Positions 7,132 through 15,852 of a DNA stretch of 24,619 nt are shown here, in pieces. The stretch is from UBA1227 sp045629305. Its GTDB lineage: Bacteria; Bacillota; Clostridia; Oscillospirales; Acutalibacteraceae. A program made the translations under genes and the position numbers. The notes below the pieces were generated by a model. The model ran no database searches. It saw nothing but the letters and a program-made list of their open reading frames with translations, and had not been told where the DNA came from. The stretch covers positions 1 to 24,619 of the forward strand of contig JAZQQZ010000021.1 of NCBI GenBank assembly GCA_045629305.1, written 5' to 3'. Numbering within the stretch: the stretch's first letter is position 1; every line of letters begins with the position of its first letter.

Positions 7132-8304
7132 TTAGATGCGAGCGACGCCGGAGTCGCGAGCTGCTTTAGCGACAGCGGCAGCGACTGCGTCTTTAACGCG
7201 TGGGTCGAATGCTGCAGGGAGAATGTAGTCGGCACAGAGCTCGTCTGGTGAGACGAGGTTTGCGAGTGCATAAGCTGCAGCGATCTTCATCTCGTCGTTG
7301 ATGTCGCTGGCGCGTACATCAAGTGCACCGCGGAAGATACCAGGGAATGCGAGTACATTGTTGACCTGGTTAGGATAGTCAGAGCGTCCAGTTGATACAA
7401 CTGCGGCGCCTGCTGCCTTGGCCTCATCTGGGAATATCTCAGGTGTTGGGTTAGCACAAGCAAAGATGATAGGATCCTTTGCCATAGTTTTTACCATATC
7501 CTGAGTGAGAGTACCAGGAGCGGATACACCGATGAAGACATCGGCGCCCTTGATAACTTCGGCGAGAGTGCCTGTCTCTTTGTTCTGATTTGTGATCTTA
7601 GCCATCTCTTCCTTGATAGGATTGAGACCTTCTCTACCCTCATAGATTGCGCCTGTGCGGTCTGTCATGATGACATTCTTAAGGCCCATGCTGATAAGGA
7701 GCTTGATAATTGCGATACCGGCAGCTCCGGCACCAGAGGTTACAACCTTGATGTCGTTGATGTCTTTACCAACAACTTTAAGTGCATTGATAAGACCTGC
7801 GAGTGTGATAACTGCAGTACCGTGCTGGTCATCGTGGAAGATAGGAATATCAGATACTTCTTTAAGTCTCTTCTCAATTTCGAAGCAACGTGGTGCTGAG
7901 ATGTCCTCAAGGTTTACACCGCCGAAGCTGCCGAGGAGAAGAGATACTGTGCTTACGATTTCATCTACATCTTTAGAGCGGATGCAGAGAGGGATGGCGT
8001 CAACGCCACCGAACTCTTTGAAGAGAACACATTTGCCCTCCATAACAGGCATGCCTGCTTCTGGACCGATGTCACCGAGGCCGAGTACGGCTGTGCCATC
8101 TGTGATAACGGCAACTGTGTTCCAACGACGTGTGAGGTCATAAGATTTATCTATGTCTTTATTGATCTCAAGGCAAGGCTGTGCAACACCCGGTGTGTAT
8201 GCGAGTGAAAGTGCCTCTTTGCTGTCTACTGCAGCACGGGATACAACCTCAAGCTTGCCTTTCCACTCATAGTGAAGTTTTAAAGATTCTTCAGCATAAT
8301 TCAT
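7132..8304 (-). CDS. Malic enzyme (oxaloacetate-decarboxylating malate dehydrogenase)
   Basis: A 390-residue short-form bacterial malic enzyme that converts malate and NAD(P)+ to pyruvate, CO2 and NAD(P)H, or runs in reverse. It shows AYTPGVAQPC with the catalytic Tyr36, VMEGKCVLF with the catalytic Lys91, the metal-binding NLEDISAP (131-138) and FHDDQHGTA (157-164), and the Rossmann loop GAGAAG (191-196). The extra phosphotransacetylase-like domain of MaeB is absent, so it is the malS/ytsJ-like short type; NAD versus NADP use is not clear. GGGAGGAA precedes the ATG. Only 3 bases separate it from the stop of the Ldh_2 gene upstream, which also acts on malate-like substrates. It is the last gene of the nifJ-glpK-ldh string. 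Confidence 0.95.
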   Translation of the reverse strand: MNYAEESLKLHYEWKGKLEVVSRAAVDSKEALSLAYTPGVAQPCLEINKDIDKSYDLTRRWNTVAVITDGTAVLGLGDIGPEAGMPVMEGKCVLFKEFGGVDAIPLCIRSKDVDEIVSTVSLLLGSFGGVNLEDISAPRCFEIEKRLKEVSDIPIFHDDQHGTAVITLAGLINALKVVGKDINDIKVVTSGAGAAGIAIIKLLISMGLKNVIMTDRTGAIYEGREGLNPIKEEMAKITNQNKETGTLAEVIKGADVFIGVSAPGTLTQDMVKTMAKDPIIFACANPTPEIFPDEAKAAGAAVVSTGRSDYPNQVNNVLAFPGIFRGALDVRASDINDEMKIAAAYALANLVSPDELCADYILPAAFDPRVKDAVAAAVAKAARDSGVARI

Positions 8305-8307
8305 AAA

Positions 8308-9417
8308 TTATTCCTCCCATGGGAATGTGTAAGGAAGATTGAACTGATCACGAACAGCCATAAATTCCTTCTGAACAGGGCCTGTGATTGGAACACCATC
8401 AACGAGTCTCTGCTTGTAGATTTCCCACTCTTTTTCGCCTGCGGAATAGATTCTGTCATGGCCTGGTGCCTTCTTAGAATCACGAACCTTGCGAATGATT
8501 TCGCCGGCTTTCTTGCGTGCAAGGTCCTCACCGAGGAAGTGGTTGGTATCAATGGCGATGAAGAAGTGACCGAGATGGTATGGACGGATGTTGCCGTTCT
8601 CATCTTTACCGTCGAGGTCCTTGCCGTACCAACCATCCTGGAGGATGGATGAGAAGAGCTCGATTACCATGGCGTAGCCATAGCCCTTGTAACCTGCGAG
8701 CTCTTCGCCGATACCACCGAGGGTGGTAAGAGCAGCAGTACCCTCACGGATCTGCTTGAGTGCGACGCCTGCGTCGCCTTCAACTGCATTACCATCTATA
8801 TCAATTACTGTGCCCGGATGAACATCGGCACCGATTCTTTCATAGTATTCAATTTTACCGTTCTGTGTGATTGATGTTGCACAGTCGATAACGAAATCGA
8901 ATTCCTCATCAGTTGGGATACCTACTGTAAGTGGGTTAGTACCGAACATACCCTCAACACCGAATGTTGGAGCAACTGATGGACGAGCATTAGTACCTGT
9001 GATACCGATGCAGCCTTGCTTTGCAGCCTGAGTTGCATAGTAACCAGCAATACCATAGTGGCAAGAGTTACGAACTGCAACCATGCCCATACCATATTTC
9101 TTAGCTTTATCGATTGCCATCTGCATTGAACGCTGACCGATAACCTGGCCCATTCCGTGGTGGCCATCGACAACTGCTGTTGTCTCTGTTTCTTTTATGA
9201 TTTCAAATTCAGTTGTGGCACTCTGAATTCCTGCATTGATTCTATCAATATAGACAGGCTTGAAACGGTTAACACCGTGAGAGTTAATACCACGTTTGTC
9301 TGATTCAACAAGTACATCTGCAACGATTGCAGCCTCGTCAGCTGGAACGCCGATTGCTGCAAAAGCATCTGTCATAAAGCGCTGGAGAGTATCAAAATCC
9401 ATATTGTTTTTATCCAT
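8308..9417 (-). CDS. Ldh_2-family malate/L-lactate/ureidoglycolate-type dehydrogenase
   Basis: The 369-residue protein belongs to the Ldh_2 family (MDH2/AllD/ComC/DlgD), NAD(P)-dependent oxidoreductases for 2-hydroxyacids that lack a Rossmann fold. Signs are SDKRGINSHGVNRF (39-52) with the proposed catalytic His47, NSCHYGIAGYYA, GTNPLTVGIPT and DCATSITQNGKIE. Substrate specificity in this family cannot be read reliably from sequence. The gene sits 3 bases before malic enzyme, which makes malate/oxaloacetate the leading candidate and would complete a malate-pyruvate-oxaloacetate node. AGGAGG (9425-9430) precedes the ATG. There is no room for a separate promoter in the 59-base gap to glpK, which instead holds a hairpin. 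Confidence 0.88.
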   Translation of the reverse strand: MDKNNMDFDTLQRFMTDAFAAIGVPADEAAIVADVLVESDKRGINSHGVNRFKPVYIDRINAGIQSATTEFEIIKETETTAVVDGHHGMGQVIGQRSMQMAIDKAKKYGMGMVAVRNSCHYGIAGYYATQAAKQGCIGITGTNARPSVAPTFGVEGMFGTNPLTVGIPTDEEFDFVIDCATSITQNGKIEYYERIGADVHPGTVIDIDGNAVEGDAGVALKQIREGTAALTTLGGIGEELAGYKGYGYAMVIELFSSILQDGWYGKDLDGKDENGNIRPYHLGHFFIAIDTNHFLGEDLARKKAGEIIRKVRDSKKAPGHDRIYSAGEKEWEIYKQRLVDGVPITGPVQKEFMAVRDQFNLPYTFPWEE

Positions 9418-9438
9418 GAAATTACCTCCTATATTTCA

Positions 9439-9466
9439 AAAGGGACTGTAAATGCACAGCCCCTTT
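9439..9466 (-). terminator. Intra-operon hairpin, possible attenuator or leaky terminator between glpK and ldh
   Basis: The arms 9456-9466 and 9439-9449 form an 11-bp stem with a 6-base loop. Read on the minus strand its single imperfect pair becomes a G-U wobble, while on the plus strand it is an A-C mismatch, so the hairpin is built for the minus-strand transcript. A short TTTT follows. It ends about 9 bases before the ribosome site of the next gene. Confidence 0.65.
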
Positions 9467-9476
9467 TTCGTTTTAA

Positions 9477-11006
9477 TTAGTCGTGGTCAATCCAATCTTT
9501 TGCATGGGAAACAGCCTTTTTCCAACCCTTGTAAAGGGCGGTGCGCTTCTCGTCATCCATGCTTGGTGTGAAGATTTTAGCAACCTGTCTGTTGGCCTCA
9601 ATCTCATCTGTGTCTTTCCATACTCCAACTGCAAGACCTGCAAGATAAGCAGCACCGAGAGCTGTTGTCTCAACAATCTTAGGTCTATTTACTTCGCAGT
9701 TTAGGAAGTCAGATTGAATCTGCATCATGATGTTAGATACAGATGCGCCACCATCAACGCGGAGAGATGAAATCTTAATACCAGCATCGTCTTCCATTGC
9801 CTTGATAAGGTCTACTACCTGATAAGCGAGTGCTTCAAGGACTGCACGAGCGAAGTGTGCACGGTTGGCACCACGTGTAAGGCCAACGATGCAACCACGT
9901 GCGTACATATCCCAATAAGGAGCGCCGAGACCTGTGAAAGCAGGAACGATGTAGACACCGTTGGTGTCTGGAACTGTTGCTGCAAGTTCATCACAGCGAG
10001 GCGCACTATCGATGAGACGGAGCTCATCACGGAGCCACTGGATAACACAACCTGCATTGAAAGCAGAGCCTTCAATTGCATAAGTTGTCTCACCATTTAT
10101 AGACCATGCGACACCTGTTGTGAGCTGGTTCTTAGAATGAACGCGCTCGTTTCCTGAGTTCATAAGAAGGAAACAGCCTGTGCCATAAGTTGACTTAGCC
10201 ATTCCTTTATTAAAGCATGCCTGTCCGAAGAGAGCTGCCGGCTGGTCGCCGATGGCACCAGAGATTGGTGTGCCTGCAAGACTCTCAAGACCTGGGATGC
10301 CAGGTGCAACTGTTCCATATACCTGTGATGAAGGTACCGGAGTAGGAAGTATGCTCATTGGGATACCAATCTCTTTGCAGAGATATTCGTCCCACTGAAG
10401 TTTATCAACATCGAAGATCATTGTTCTTGATGCATTAGAGTAATCTGTTACATGGACAGCTGTCTCTGGATGAGTTGCACCACCTGTGAGGTTCCAAATG
10501 AGCCATGTCTCAACTGTGCCGAAGAGGAGGTTGCCCTGCTCTGCGAGCTCTTTGGCACCCTCGACATTGTCGAGGAGCCATTTGATTTTAGTAGCTGAGA
10601 AATATGCGTCAATAAGGAGACCGGTGTGCTCGCGGATGTAAGGCTCAAGGCCACGGGCCTTGAGTTCTTCACACATAGAAGCTGTTCTACGGCACTGCCA
10701 TACTGGTGCGTTGTGAATTGGAAGGCCAGTTGTTTTATCCCAGAGGATTGTTGTCTCACGCTGGTTGGTTACACCGATGCAGGCAATCTCCTCAGGAAGG
10801 ACTGTGCCTTCCGCAAGGATGTCGGAGATTGATTTGCACTCTGTGTAGAGTATGTCCATTGGGTTATGTTCAACCCAACCTGGCTCTGGATAATGCTGCT
10901 CAAATTCCTTCTGGGATTTGGCAATTATATTACCGCTCTTATCGAATACGATTGCGCGGGAACTTGTTGTTCCTTGGTCAATGGCCATTACATACTGGTT
11001 TGCCAT
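9477..11006 (-). CDS. glpK: Glycerol kinase
   Basis: The 509-residue protein phosphorylates glycerol with ATP to sn-glycerol 3-phosphate in the cytoplasm. It has the FGGY-family opening AIDQGTTSSRAIVFD (9-23), GWVEHNP (44-50), the substrate-site segment VTNQRETTILWDK, and the late motif VDGGASVSNIMMQ. The length matches the family (about 500). GGGAGG lies 7 bases before the ATG. Only 16 bases separate it from the stop of nifJ, so it is likely co-transcribed with it. No glycerol facilitator (glpF) or glycerol-3-phosphate dehydrogenase gene lies nearby, so uptake and the next step must be encoded elsewhere. Confidence 0.97.
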   Translation of the reverse strand: MANQYVMAIDQGTTSSRAIVFDKSGNIIAKSQKEFEQHYPEPGWVEHNPMDILYTECKSISDILAEGTVLPEEIACIGVTNQRETTILWDKTTGLPIHNAPVWQCRRTASMCEELKARGLEPYIREHTGLLIDAYFSATKIKWLLDNVEGAKELAEQGNLLFGTVETWLIWNLTGGATHPETAVHVTDYSNASRTMIFDVDKLQWDEYLCKEIGIPMSILPTPVPSSQVYGTVAPGIPGLESLAGTPISGAIGDQPAALFGQACFNKGMAKSTYGTGCFLLMNSGNERVHSKNQLTTGVAWSINGETTYAIEGSAFNAGCVIQWLRDELRLIDSAPRCDELAATVPDTNGVYIVPAFTGLGAPYWDMYARGCIVGLTRGANRAHFARAVLEALAYQVVDLIKAMEDDAGIKISSLRVDGGASVSNIMMQIQSDFLNCEVNRPKIVETTALGAAYLAGLAVGVWKDTDEIEANRQVAKIFTPSMDDEKRTALYKGWKKAVSHAKDWIDHD

Positions 11007-11022
11007 AAGAGAACCTCCCTAA

Positions 11023-14000
11023 TTATTCTTCTCCGTAGAGTTTAATGAGCTTCTGAAGATGATTATAGCGAACCTTAGCATCCTCTTCTGCCTTAGTGAA
11101 AAGCTCTTCTGCACGCTCTGGGAAAGAACGTGTGAGAGCACTGTATCTTGCTTCGTTCATAAGGAATGCTCGATAGCCCTCTGTCTCAGGAACCTTAGAG
11201 TCGAGTGTGAATGGGTTCTTACCCTCTGCCTTAAGAGCAGGGTTGTAACGGAAGAGGTTCCAGTAACCACAGTCAACGGCTTTCTTCATCTCTGTATGGC
11301 AGTTAATCATACCGCCCTTGATGCTATGCATCTCGCAAGGAGCGTAACCGATGATGAGTGATGGTCCATTGTATGCCTCTGCCTCAGCGATTGCTTTGAG
11401 TGTCTGATTTTGGTCAGCACCCATTGCGATCTGTGCTACATATACATAGCCATAAGACATTGCAATCTCAGCGAGGCTCTTCTTCTGAATTGCCTTACCA
11501 GCTGCTGCGAACTGAGCAACCTGGCCAATCTGAGATGCCTTAGAAGCCTGTCCACCTGTGTTGGAGTAAACCTCTGTATCGAACACGAAAATATTTACAT
11601 CTGCGCCAGATGCGATTACATGGTCGAGACCACCGAAGCCGATGTCATAAGCCCAACCGTCGCCGCCGAAAATCCAGAAGGACTTCTTAGCAAGGTAATC
11701 TTTCTTAGCGAGAATCTCTTTACCTGTTTCACAGTCGTTCTTGCAAACGCACTTTTCAATCTCAGCGATGAGAGCATCTGCTGCAGGACCGTTCTTTGCA
11801 CCGTCGTTAACTGTTGCGAGATATTCCTCCGCAGCAGCCTTAGCAGCTGGGTCAGCCTTCTCGTTCTCAGCGATCTTCTTAACCTTCTCGATAAGGCTGG
11901 CACGGATTGTGTCATGAGCAAGAGCCATGCCGTAGCCGTGCTCTGCGTTATCTTCGAAGAGGGAGTTAGCCCATGCTGGACCGTGACCCTTAGCGTTTAC
12001 TGTGTATGGTGATGTAGAAGCAGGGCCACCCCAGATTGATGAACATCCTGTTGCATTAGAGATGAACATTCTGTCACCGAAGAGCTGTGTTACGAGACGA
12101 GCATAAGATGTCTCTGCACAACCAGCGCAAGAGCCTGAGAACTCAAGGAGTGGCTTCTTGAACTGTGAAGAGATAACTGAGAGTTTCTCTGTTGTCTCTG
12201 GTTTCTCTGTTACATTTGCTACACAGTAATCGAATACCTTCTGCTGACCTTCCTGTGACATACGGGAAGTCATCTTGAGTGAGCTTGTAGGGCAAACGCC
12301 GATACATACTCCGCATCCCATACAGTCCATAGGAGAGATAGCAAGTGTGTAAGTATATTCTGTGCCATTAACTGGCTTTGGAGCGAACTTTGTGCCCTCT
12401 GGAGCAGCGGCTTTTTCCTCTGCTGAAAGAGCAAATGGACGAATTGTTGCATGTGGGCATACATATGCGCACTTGTTACACTTTGCACATGTATCAGGCT
12501 CCCATACTGGAACTGAAACTGCTACGCCGCGCTTCTCGTGTGCTGATGCGCCGAGCTCGAATGTACCATCCACATGATCGTCGAATGCTGATGATGGAAC
12601 CTTGTAGCCGTCCATATGATTGATTGGCTTCATGATGTTGTCAACCATCTTAACGAGTTTCGCACTACCAATTGTCTTGTTGTCAGCTGGCTCGTCTTTA
12701 GCATCAGCCCAATCTGCTGGAACTTCAACTTTCTTGTATGCTGTAACACCAGCGTCGATAGCGTCATGGTTGCACTTTACAACTTCTGGGCCCTTCTTTG
12801 AGTAGGACTTAGTTGCAGCGTCCTTCATGTACTGAACAGCTTCTTCGATTGGCATGATATTTGCAAGAGCGAAGAAAGATGCCTGAAGGATTGTATTGGT
12901 ACGCTTACCCATACCTACTTTCTCAGCGAGGTCGATAGCGTTTACTGTATAGAGCTGGATGTTGTTGTTCGCAATGTAACGCTTTGACTGTGCGTCAAGC
13001 TTCTTTGCGAGTTCTTCATCACTCCACTGGCAGTTGATAAGGAATACGCCACCTGGCTTAACATCGTCAACGATGCGGAATGCCTTCTCAACATATGATG
13101 GGTTGTGGCAAGCAACGAAGTCTGCCTGGTTTACGTAGTAAGGGCTCTTAATCTTGGCCTTACCGAAACGGAGGTGAGATACTGTTACGCCGCCTGTCTT
13201 CTTTGAGTCATACTGGAAGTATGCCTGAGCATGCATGTCAGTATGGTCACCGATAATCTTGATAGAGTTCTTGTTGGCACCAACTGTACCGTCGCCGCCG
13301 AGACCCCAGAATTTACACTCGATTGTGCCAGGAGCTGAAACGATAGGAGCTGGCTTCTCTTCAAGTGAAAGGTATGTGATATCGTCGTTGATACCAATTG
13401 TGAAATGAGGCTTAGAATCGCTCTTTGCGAGTTCCTCATATACTGCAAATATAGATGATGGAGGTGTGTCCTTAGAACCGAGACCATAGCGACCACCAAG
13501 TACTGTGATGTCCTTGATGCCTTTAGCACTAAGAGCAGCAACAACATCGAGGAAGAGAGGCTCACCGATTGAACCTGGTTCCTTTGTTCTGTCGAGAACA
13601 GCAATCTTCTTAACTGTCTTAGGGATTGCTTCGACGAACTTATCAACAGCGAAAGGTCTGTAAAGACGAACTTTGAGGAGACCAACCTTTTGTCCGTTTG
13701 CGTTGAGATAGTCGATTACATCTTCTGTTACGTCACAGATAGAACCCATAGCAACGATGATGTTCTCTGCGTCTTCTGCACCGTAGTAGTTGAAGAGCTT
13801 GTAATCTGTACCGAGTTTCGCATTTACCTTGTCCATGTACTTTTCAACAATTGCAGGAACTGCATCATAGTACTTGTTGCAAGATTCACGATGCTGGAAG
13901 AAAACGTCGTCGTTCTCATGTGATCCACGCATAGTTGGGTGATTAGGATTAAGAGCATGTGCGCGGAATGCAGCTACTGCGTCCATGTCGCACATCTCTT

Positions 14001-14574
14001 TGAGGTCGTCATAATCCCAAACTTCGATGTCCTGAATTTCATGTGATGTTCTAAATCCATCGAAGAAGTTGAGGAATGGTACACGGCTCTCAATAGCAGC
14101 GAGGTGTGCTACGGCACCGATGTCCATTACTTCCTGAGGATTGGTTTCAGCGAGCATTGCGAAACCTGTCTGACGGCATGCATATACGTCAGAGTGGTCG
14201 CCGAAGATGTTGAGTGCATGTGATGCAACGCAACGAGCCGAAACGTGGAATACGCCTGGGAGAAGTTCTCCGGCGATTTTATACATATTTGGAATCATAA
14301 GGAGAAGTCCCTGTGATGCTGTATATGTAGTTGTGAGTGCACCTGCTGCGAGAGAGCCGTGTACTGTACCAGAAGCACCTGCTTCTGACTGCATCTCGGC
14401 TACCTTAACAGTTGAGCCGAAAATGTTTTTTCTGCCCTGAGCTGACCACTGGTCAACGTAGTCTGCCATAGGGCTGGATGGTGTGATAGGGTAAATACCT
14501 GCAACTTCTGTAAACGCATAAGACACGTGAGCAGCAGCTGTGTTACCATCCATGGTAATCTTTTGTCTGTCCAT
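11023..14574 (-). CDS. nifJ: Pyruvate:ferredoxin (flavodoxin) oxidoreductase
   Basis: The 1183-residue single-chain enzyme oxidises pyruvate with CoA to acetyl-CoA and CO2 and reduces ferredoxin, the central step of clostridial fermentation. Domains in order: N-terminal pyrimidine-binding domain with YPITPSSPMADYVD; transketolase C-like and EKR domains in the middle; two ferredoxin motifs CAKCNKCAYVCP (about 690) and CMGCGVCIGVCP (about 750); the C-terminal thiamine-diphosphate domain with CAGCAETSYARL, GGDGWAYDIGFGGLDH (about 970) and VYSNTGGQASKAS. The start is ATG at 14574 with TTGGAGG 8 bases ahead; the in-frame TTG at 14589 is itself part of that ribosome site. The gene is divergent from gap and heads a string of redox genes. 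Confidence 0.98.
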   Translation of the reverse strand: MDRQKITMDGNTAAAHVSYAFTEVAGIYPITPSSPMADYVDQWSAQGRKNIFGSTVKVAEMQSEAGASGTVHGSLAAGALTTTYTASQGLLLMIPNMYKIAGELLPGVFHVSARCVASHALNIFGDHSDVYACRQTGFAMLAETNPQEVMDIGAVAHLAAIESRVPFLNFFDGFRTSHEIQDIEVWDYDDLKEMCDMDAVAAFRAHALNPNHPTMRGSHENDDVFFQHRESCNKYYDAVPAIVEKYMDKVNAKLGTDYKLFNYYGAEDAENIIVAMGSICDVTEDVIDYLNANGQKVGLLKVRLYRPFAVDKFVEAIPKTVKKIAVLDRTKEPGSIGEPLFLDVVAALSAKGIKDITVLGGRYGLGSKDTPPSSIFAVYEELAKSDSKPHFTIGINDDITYLSLEEKPAPIVSAPGTIECKFWGLGGDGTVGANKNSIKIIGDHTDMHAQAYFQYDSKKTGGVTVSHLRFGKAKIKSPYYVNQADFVACHNPSYVEKAFRIVDDVKPGGVFLINCQWSDEELAKKLDAQSKRYIANNNIQLYTVNAIDLAEKVGMGKRTNTILQASFFALANIMPIEEAVQYMKDAATKSYSKKGPEVVKCNHDAIDAGVTAYKKVEVPADWADAKDEPADNKTIGSAKLVKMVDNIMKPINHMDGYKVPSSAFDDHVDGTFELGASAHEKRGVAVSVPVWEPDTCAKCNKCAYVCPHATIRPFALSAEEKAAAPEGTKFAPKPVNGTEYTYTLAISPMDCMGCGVCIGVCPTSSLKMTSRMSQEGQQKVFDYCVANVTEKPETTEKLSVISSQFKKPLLEFSGSCAGCAETSYARLVTQLFGDRMFISNATGCSSIWGGPASTSPYTVNAKGHGPAWANSLFEDNAEHGYGMALAHDTIRASLIEKVKKIAENEKADPAAKAAAEEYLATVNDGAKNGPAADALIAEIEKCVCKNDCETGKEILAKKDYLAKKSFWIFGGDGWAYDIGFGGLDHVIASGADVNIFVFDTEVYSNTGGQASKASQIGQVAQFAAAGKAIQKKSLAEIAMSYGYVYVAQIAMGADQNQTLKAIAEAEAYNGPSLIIGYAPCEMHSIKGGMINCHTEMKKAVDCGYWNLFRYNPALKAEGKNPFTLDSKVPETEGYRAFLMNEARYSALTRSFPERAEELFTKAEEDAKVRYNHLQKLIKLYGEE

Positions 14575-14603
14575 GTTTTTGGCCTCCAATAAGTAATATA
14601 AAA

Positions 14604-14634
14604 ATTATACATAGTAAATAATACCATATTTCAA
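14604..14634 (-). promoter_or_regulatory. Possible nifJ promoter
   Basis: On the minus strand a perfect TATAAT (14609-14604) lies 29 bases before the nifJ start, with TTGAAA (14634-14629) 19 bases further up. The spacing is longer than ideal, so the -35 is uncertain. No clear operator repeat is seen on this side of the divergent gap. Confidence 0.4.
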
Positions 14635-14678
14635 TATAAGTAACAACCAAAACTGACTTCAAAATAACTAAATACTAC

Positions 14679-14706
14679 TTGCAAATTTGTGCATTTTAGT
14701 TATAAT
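14679..14706 (+). promoter_or_regulatory. Promoter of gap
   Basis: TTGCAA (14679-14684) and a perfect TATAAT (14701-14706) are spaced by 16 bases, about 60 bases before the gap ATG. Confidence 0.65.
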
Positions 14707-14713
14707 AAAATAA

Positions 14714-14737
14714 AGATTGATAAAAATTTATCAATCT
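14714..14737. promoter_or_regulatory. Rex-like operator at the gap transcription start
   Basis: A perfect 11-bp inverted repeat with a 2-base centre starts 8 bases after the -10. Its core TTGATAAAAATTTATCAA (14717-14734) fits the Rex pattern TTGnnAA-N4-TTnnCAA, with A instead of the usual T or G-type base at the fourth position. Rex represses fermentative and redox genes when NADH is low relative to NAD+. The position over the likely transcription start suits a repressor site. A 5' hairpin in the RNA is the alternative. Confidence 0.55.
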
Positions 14738-14766
14738 ATTATCCGCATATTTTGGAGGCACTAATA

Positions 14767-15804
14767 ATGGTAAAAGTTGCAATTAATGGTTTCGGCCGTA
14801 TCGGCCGTCTCGCTTTTCGTCAGATGTTCCAGGCTGACGGTTACGAAATCGTAGCAATCAATGATCTCACAGATCCTAAGATGCTCGCTCATCTTCTCAA
14901 GTACGATTCAGCACAGGGAAGATATGCTCTTGCAGACAAGGTTGAAGCTTGTGAAGATTCAATCGTTGTAGATGGTCAGGAGATCAAGATTTATAAAGAG
15001 GCAGACGCTGCCAATCTCCCATGGGGAGAACTTGGCGTTGACGTAGTTCTCGAGTGCACAGGCTTCTATACAAGCAAAGAGAAGTCTATGGCTCATATCA
15101 AAGCTGGTGCGAAGAAAGTTGTTATTTCTGCTCCTGCAGGCAACGATCTTCCAACAGTTGTATTCTCAGTTAATGAGAAGACTCTTACAAAGGATGACAC
15201 AGTTATCTCTGCTGCATCATGCACAACTAACTGTCTCGCTCCTATGGCAAAGGCACTCAATGACTTTGCTCCTATTCAGTCAGGTATCATGACAACAGTT
15301 CATGCTTTCACAGGCGACCAGATGCTTCTTGATGGTCCTCATAGAAAGGGTGACCTTCGCCGCGCTCGTGCAGCTTCTTGCTCAATCGTTCCTAACTCAA
15401 CAGGCGCAGCTAAAGCAATCGGACTTGTAATTCCAGAGCTCAACGGTAAGCTTATCGGTTCTGCTCAGCGTGTTCCAGTACCAACAGGTTCTACAACAAT
15501 TCTTGTTGCAGTAGTAAAGGGTAAGGATATTACACCAGACGCTATCAACGCAGCAATGAAGGCTGCTTCAGCTAAGGCACCTGCATCATTTGGTTACACA
15601 GAGGAGCAACTTGTTTCTTCTGATGTTATCGGTATCACAGAGGGCTCACTCTTCGATGCTACACAGACAATGGTAACTAAGATTGACGACGATACATTCC
15701 AGGTACAGGTTGTTTCTTGGTATGATAACGAGAACTCTTACACAAGCCAGATGGTACGCACAATCAAGTACTTCGCAGAGCTTGATAAGACACTTGACGA
15801 CTAA
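14767..15804 (+). CDS. gap: Glyceraldehyde-3-phosphate dehydrogenase
   Basis: The 345-residue enzyme converts glyceraldehyde 3-phosphate, NAD+ and phosphate to 1,3-bisphosphoglycerate and NADH in glycolysis. It shows the NAD-binding INGFGRIGR, the active-site SAASCTTNCLAP with catalytic Cys152, HAFTGDQMLLDGPH, and the C-terminal SWYDNENSYTSQM. The start is ATG at 14767 with TTTGGAGG 8 bases ahead; the reading frame runs further upstream through the promoter, and that extension has no ribosome site. Asp (NDL) after the second strand fits NAD rather than NADP. It is monocistronic: own promoter, Rex-like site and terminator. The next glycolytic gene (pgk) is not adjacent. Confidence 0.98.
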   Translation: MVKVAINGFGRIGRLAFRQMFQADGYEIVAINDLTDPKMLAHLLKYDSAQGRYALADKVEACEDSIVVDGQEIKIYKEADAANLPWGELGVDVVLECTGFYTSKEKSMAHIKAGAKKVVISAPAGNDLPTVVFSVNEKTLTKDDTVISAASCTTNCLAPMAKALNDFAPIQSGIMTTVHAFTGDQMLLDGPHRKGDLRRARAASCSIVPNSTGAAKAIGLVIPELNGKLIGSAQRVPVPTGSTTILVAVVKGKDITPDAINAAMKAASAKAPASFGYTEEQLVSSDVIGITEGSLFDATQTMVTKIDDDTFQVQVVSWYDNENSYTSQMVRTIKYFAELDKTLDD

Positions 15805-15819
15805 TTAATTGCATGATAA

Positions 15820-15852
15820 AACCCCACCGGATTTCCGGTGGGGTTAATTTTT
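15820..15852. terminator. Terminator after gap, also usable by the opposite gene
   Basis: An 11-bp GC-rich stem AACCCCACCGG (15820-15830) pairs with 15835-15845 around ATTT, followed by AATTTTTTATTT. A run of A's on the left gives T's on the minus strand, so it can also end the carboxypeptidase transcript. Confidence 0.92.

Noticed and set aside
14575..14700. Search for a second Rex-like site on the nifJ side of the divergent gap.
   Set aside because: Several AT-rich TTGTTA and TTGAAA pieces exist but none forms the two-fold box with the right spacing.
14689..14766. Extended N-terminus for GAPDH beginning at 14689.
   Set aside because: This stretch contains the promoter and operator and lacks a ribosome site; the ATG at 14767 gives the standard family N-terminus.
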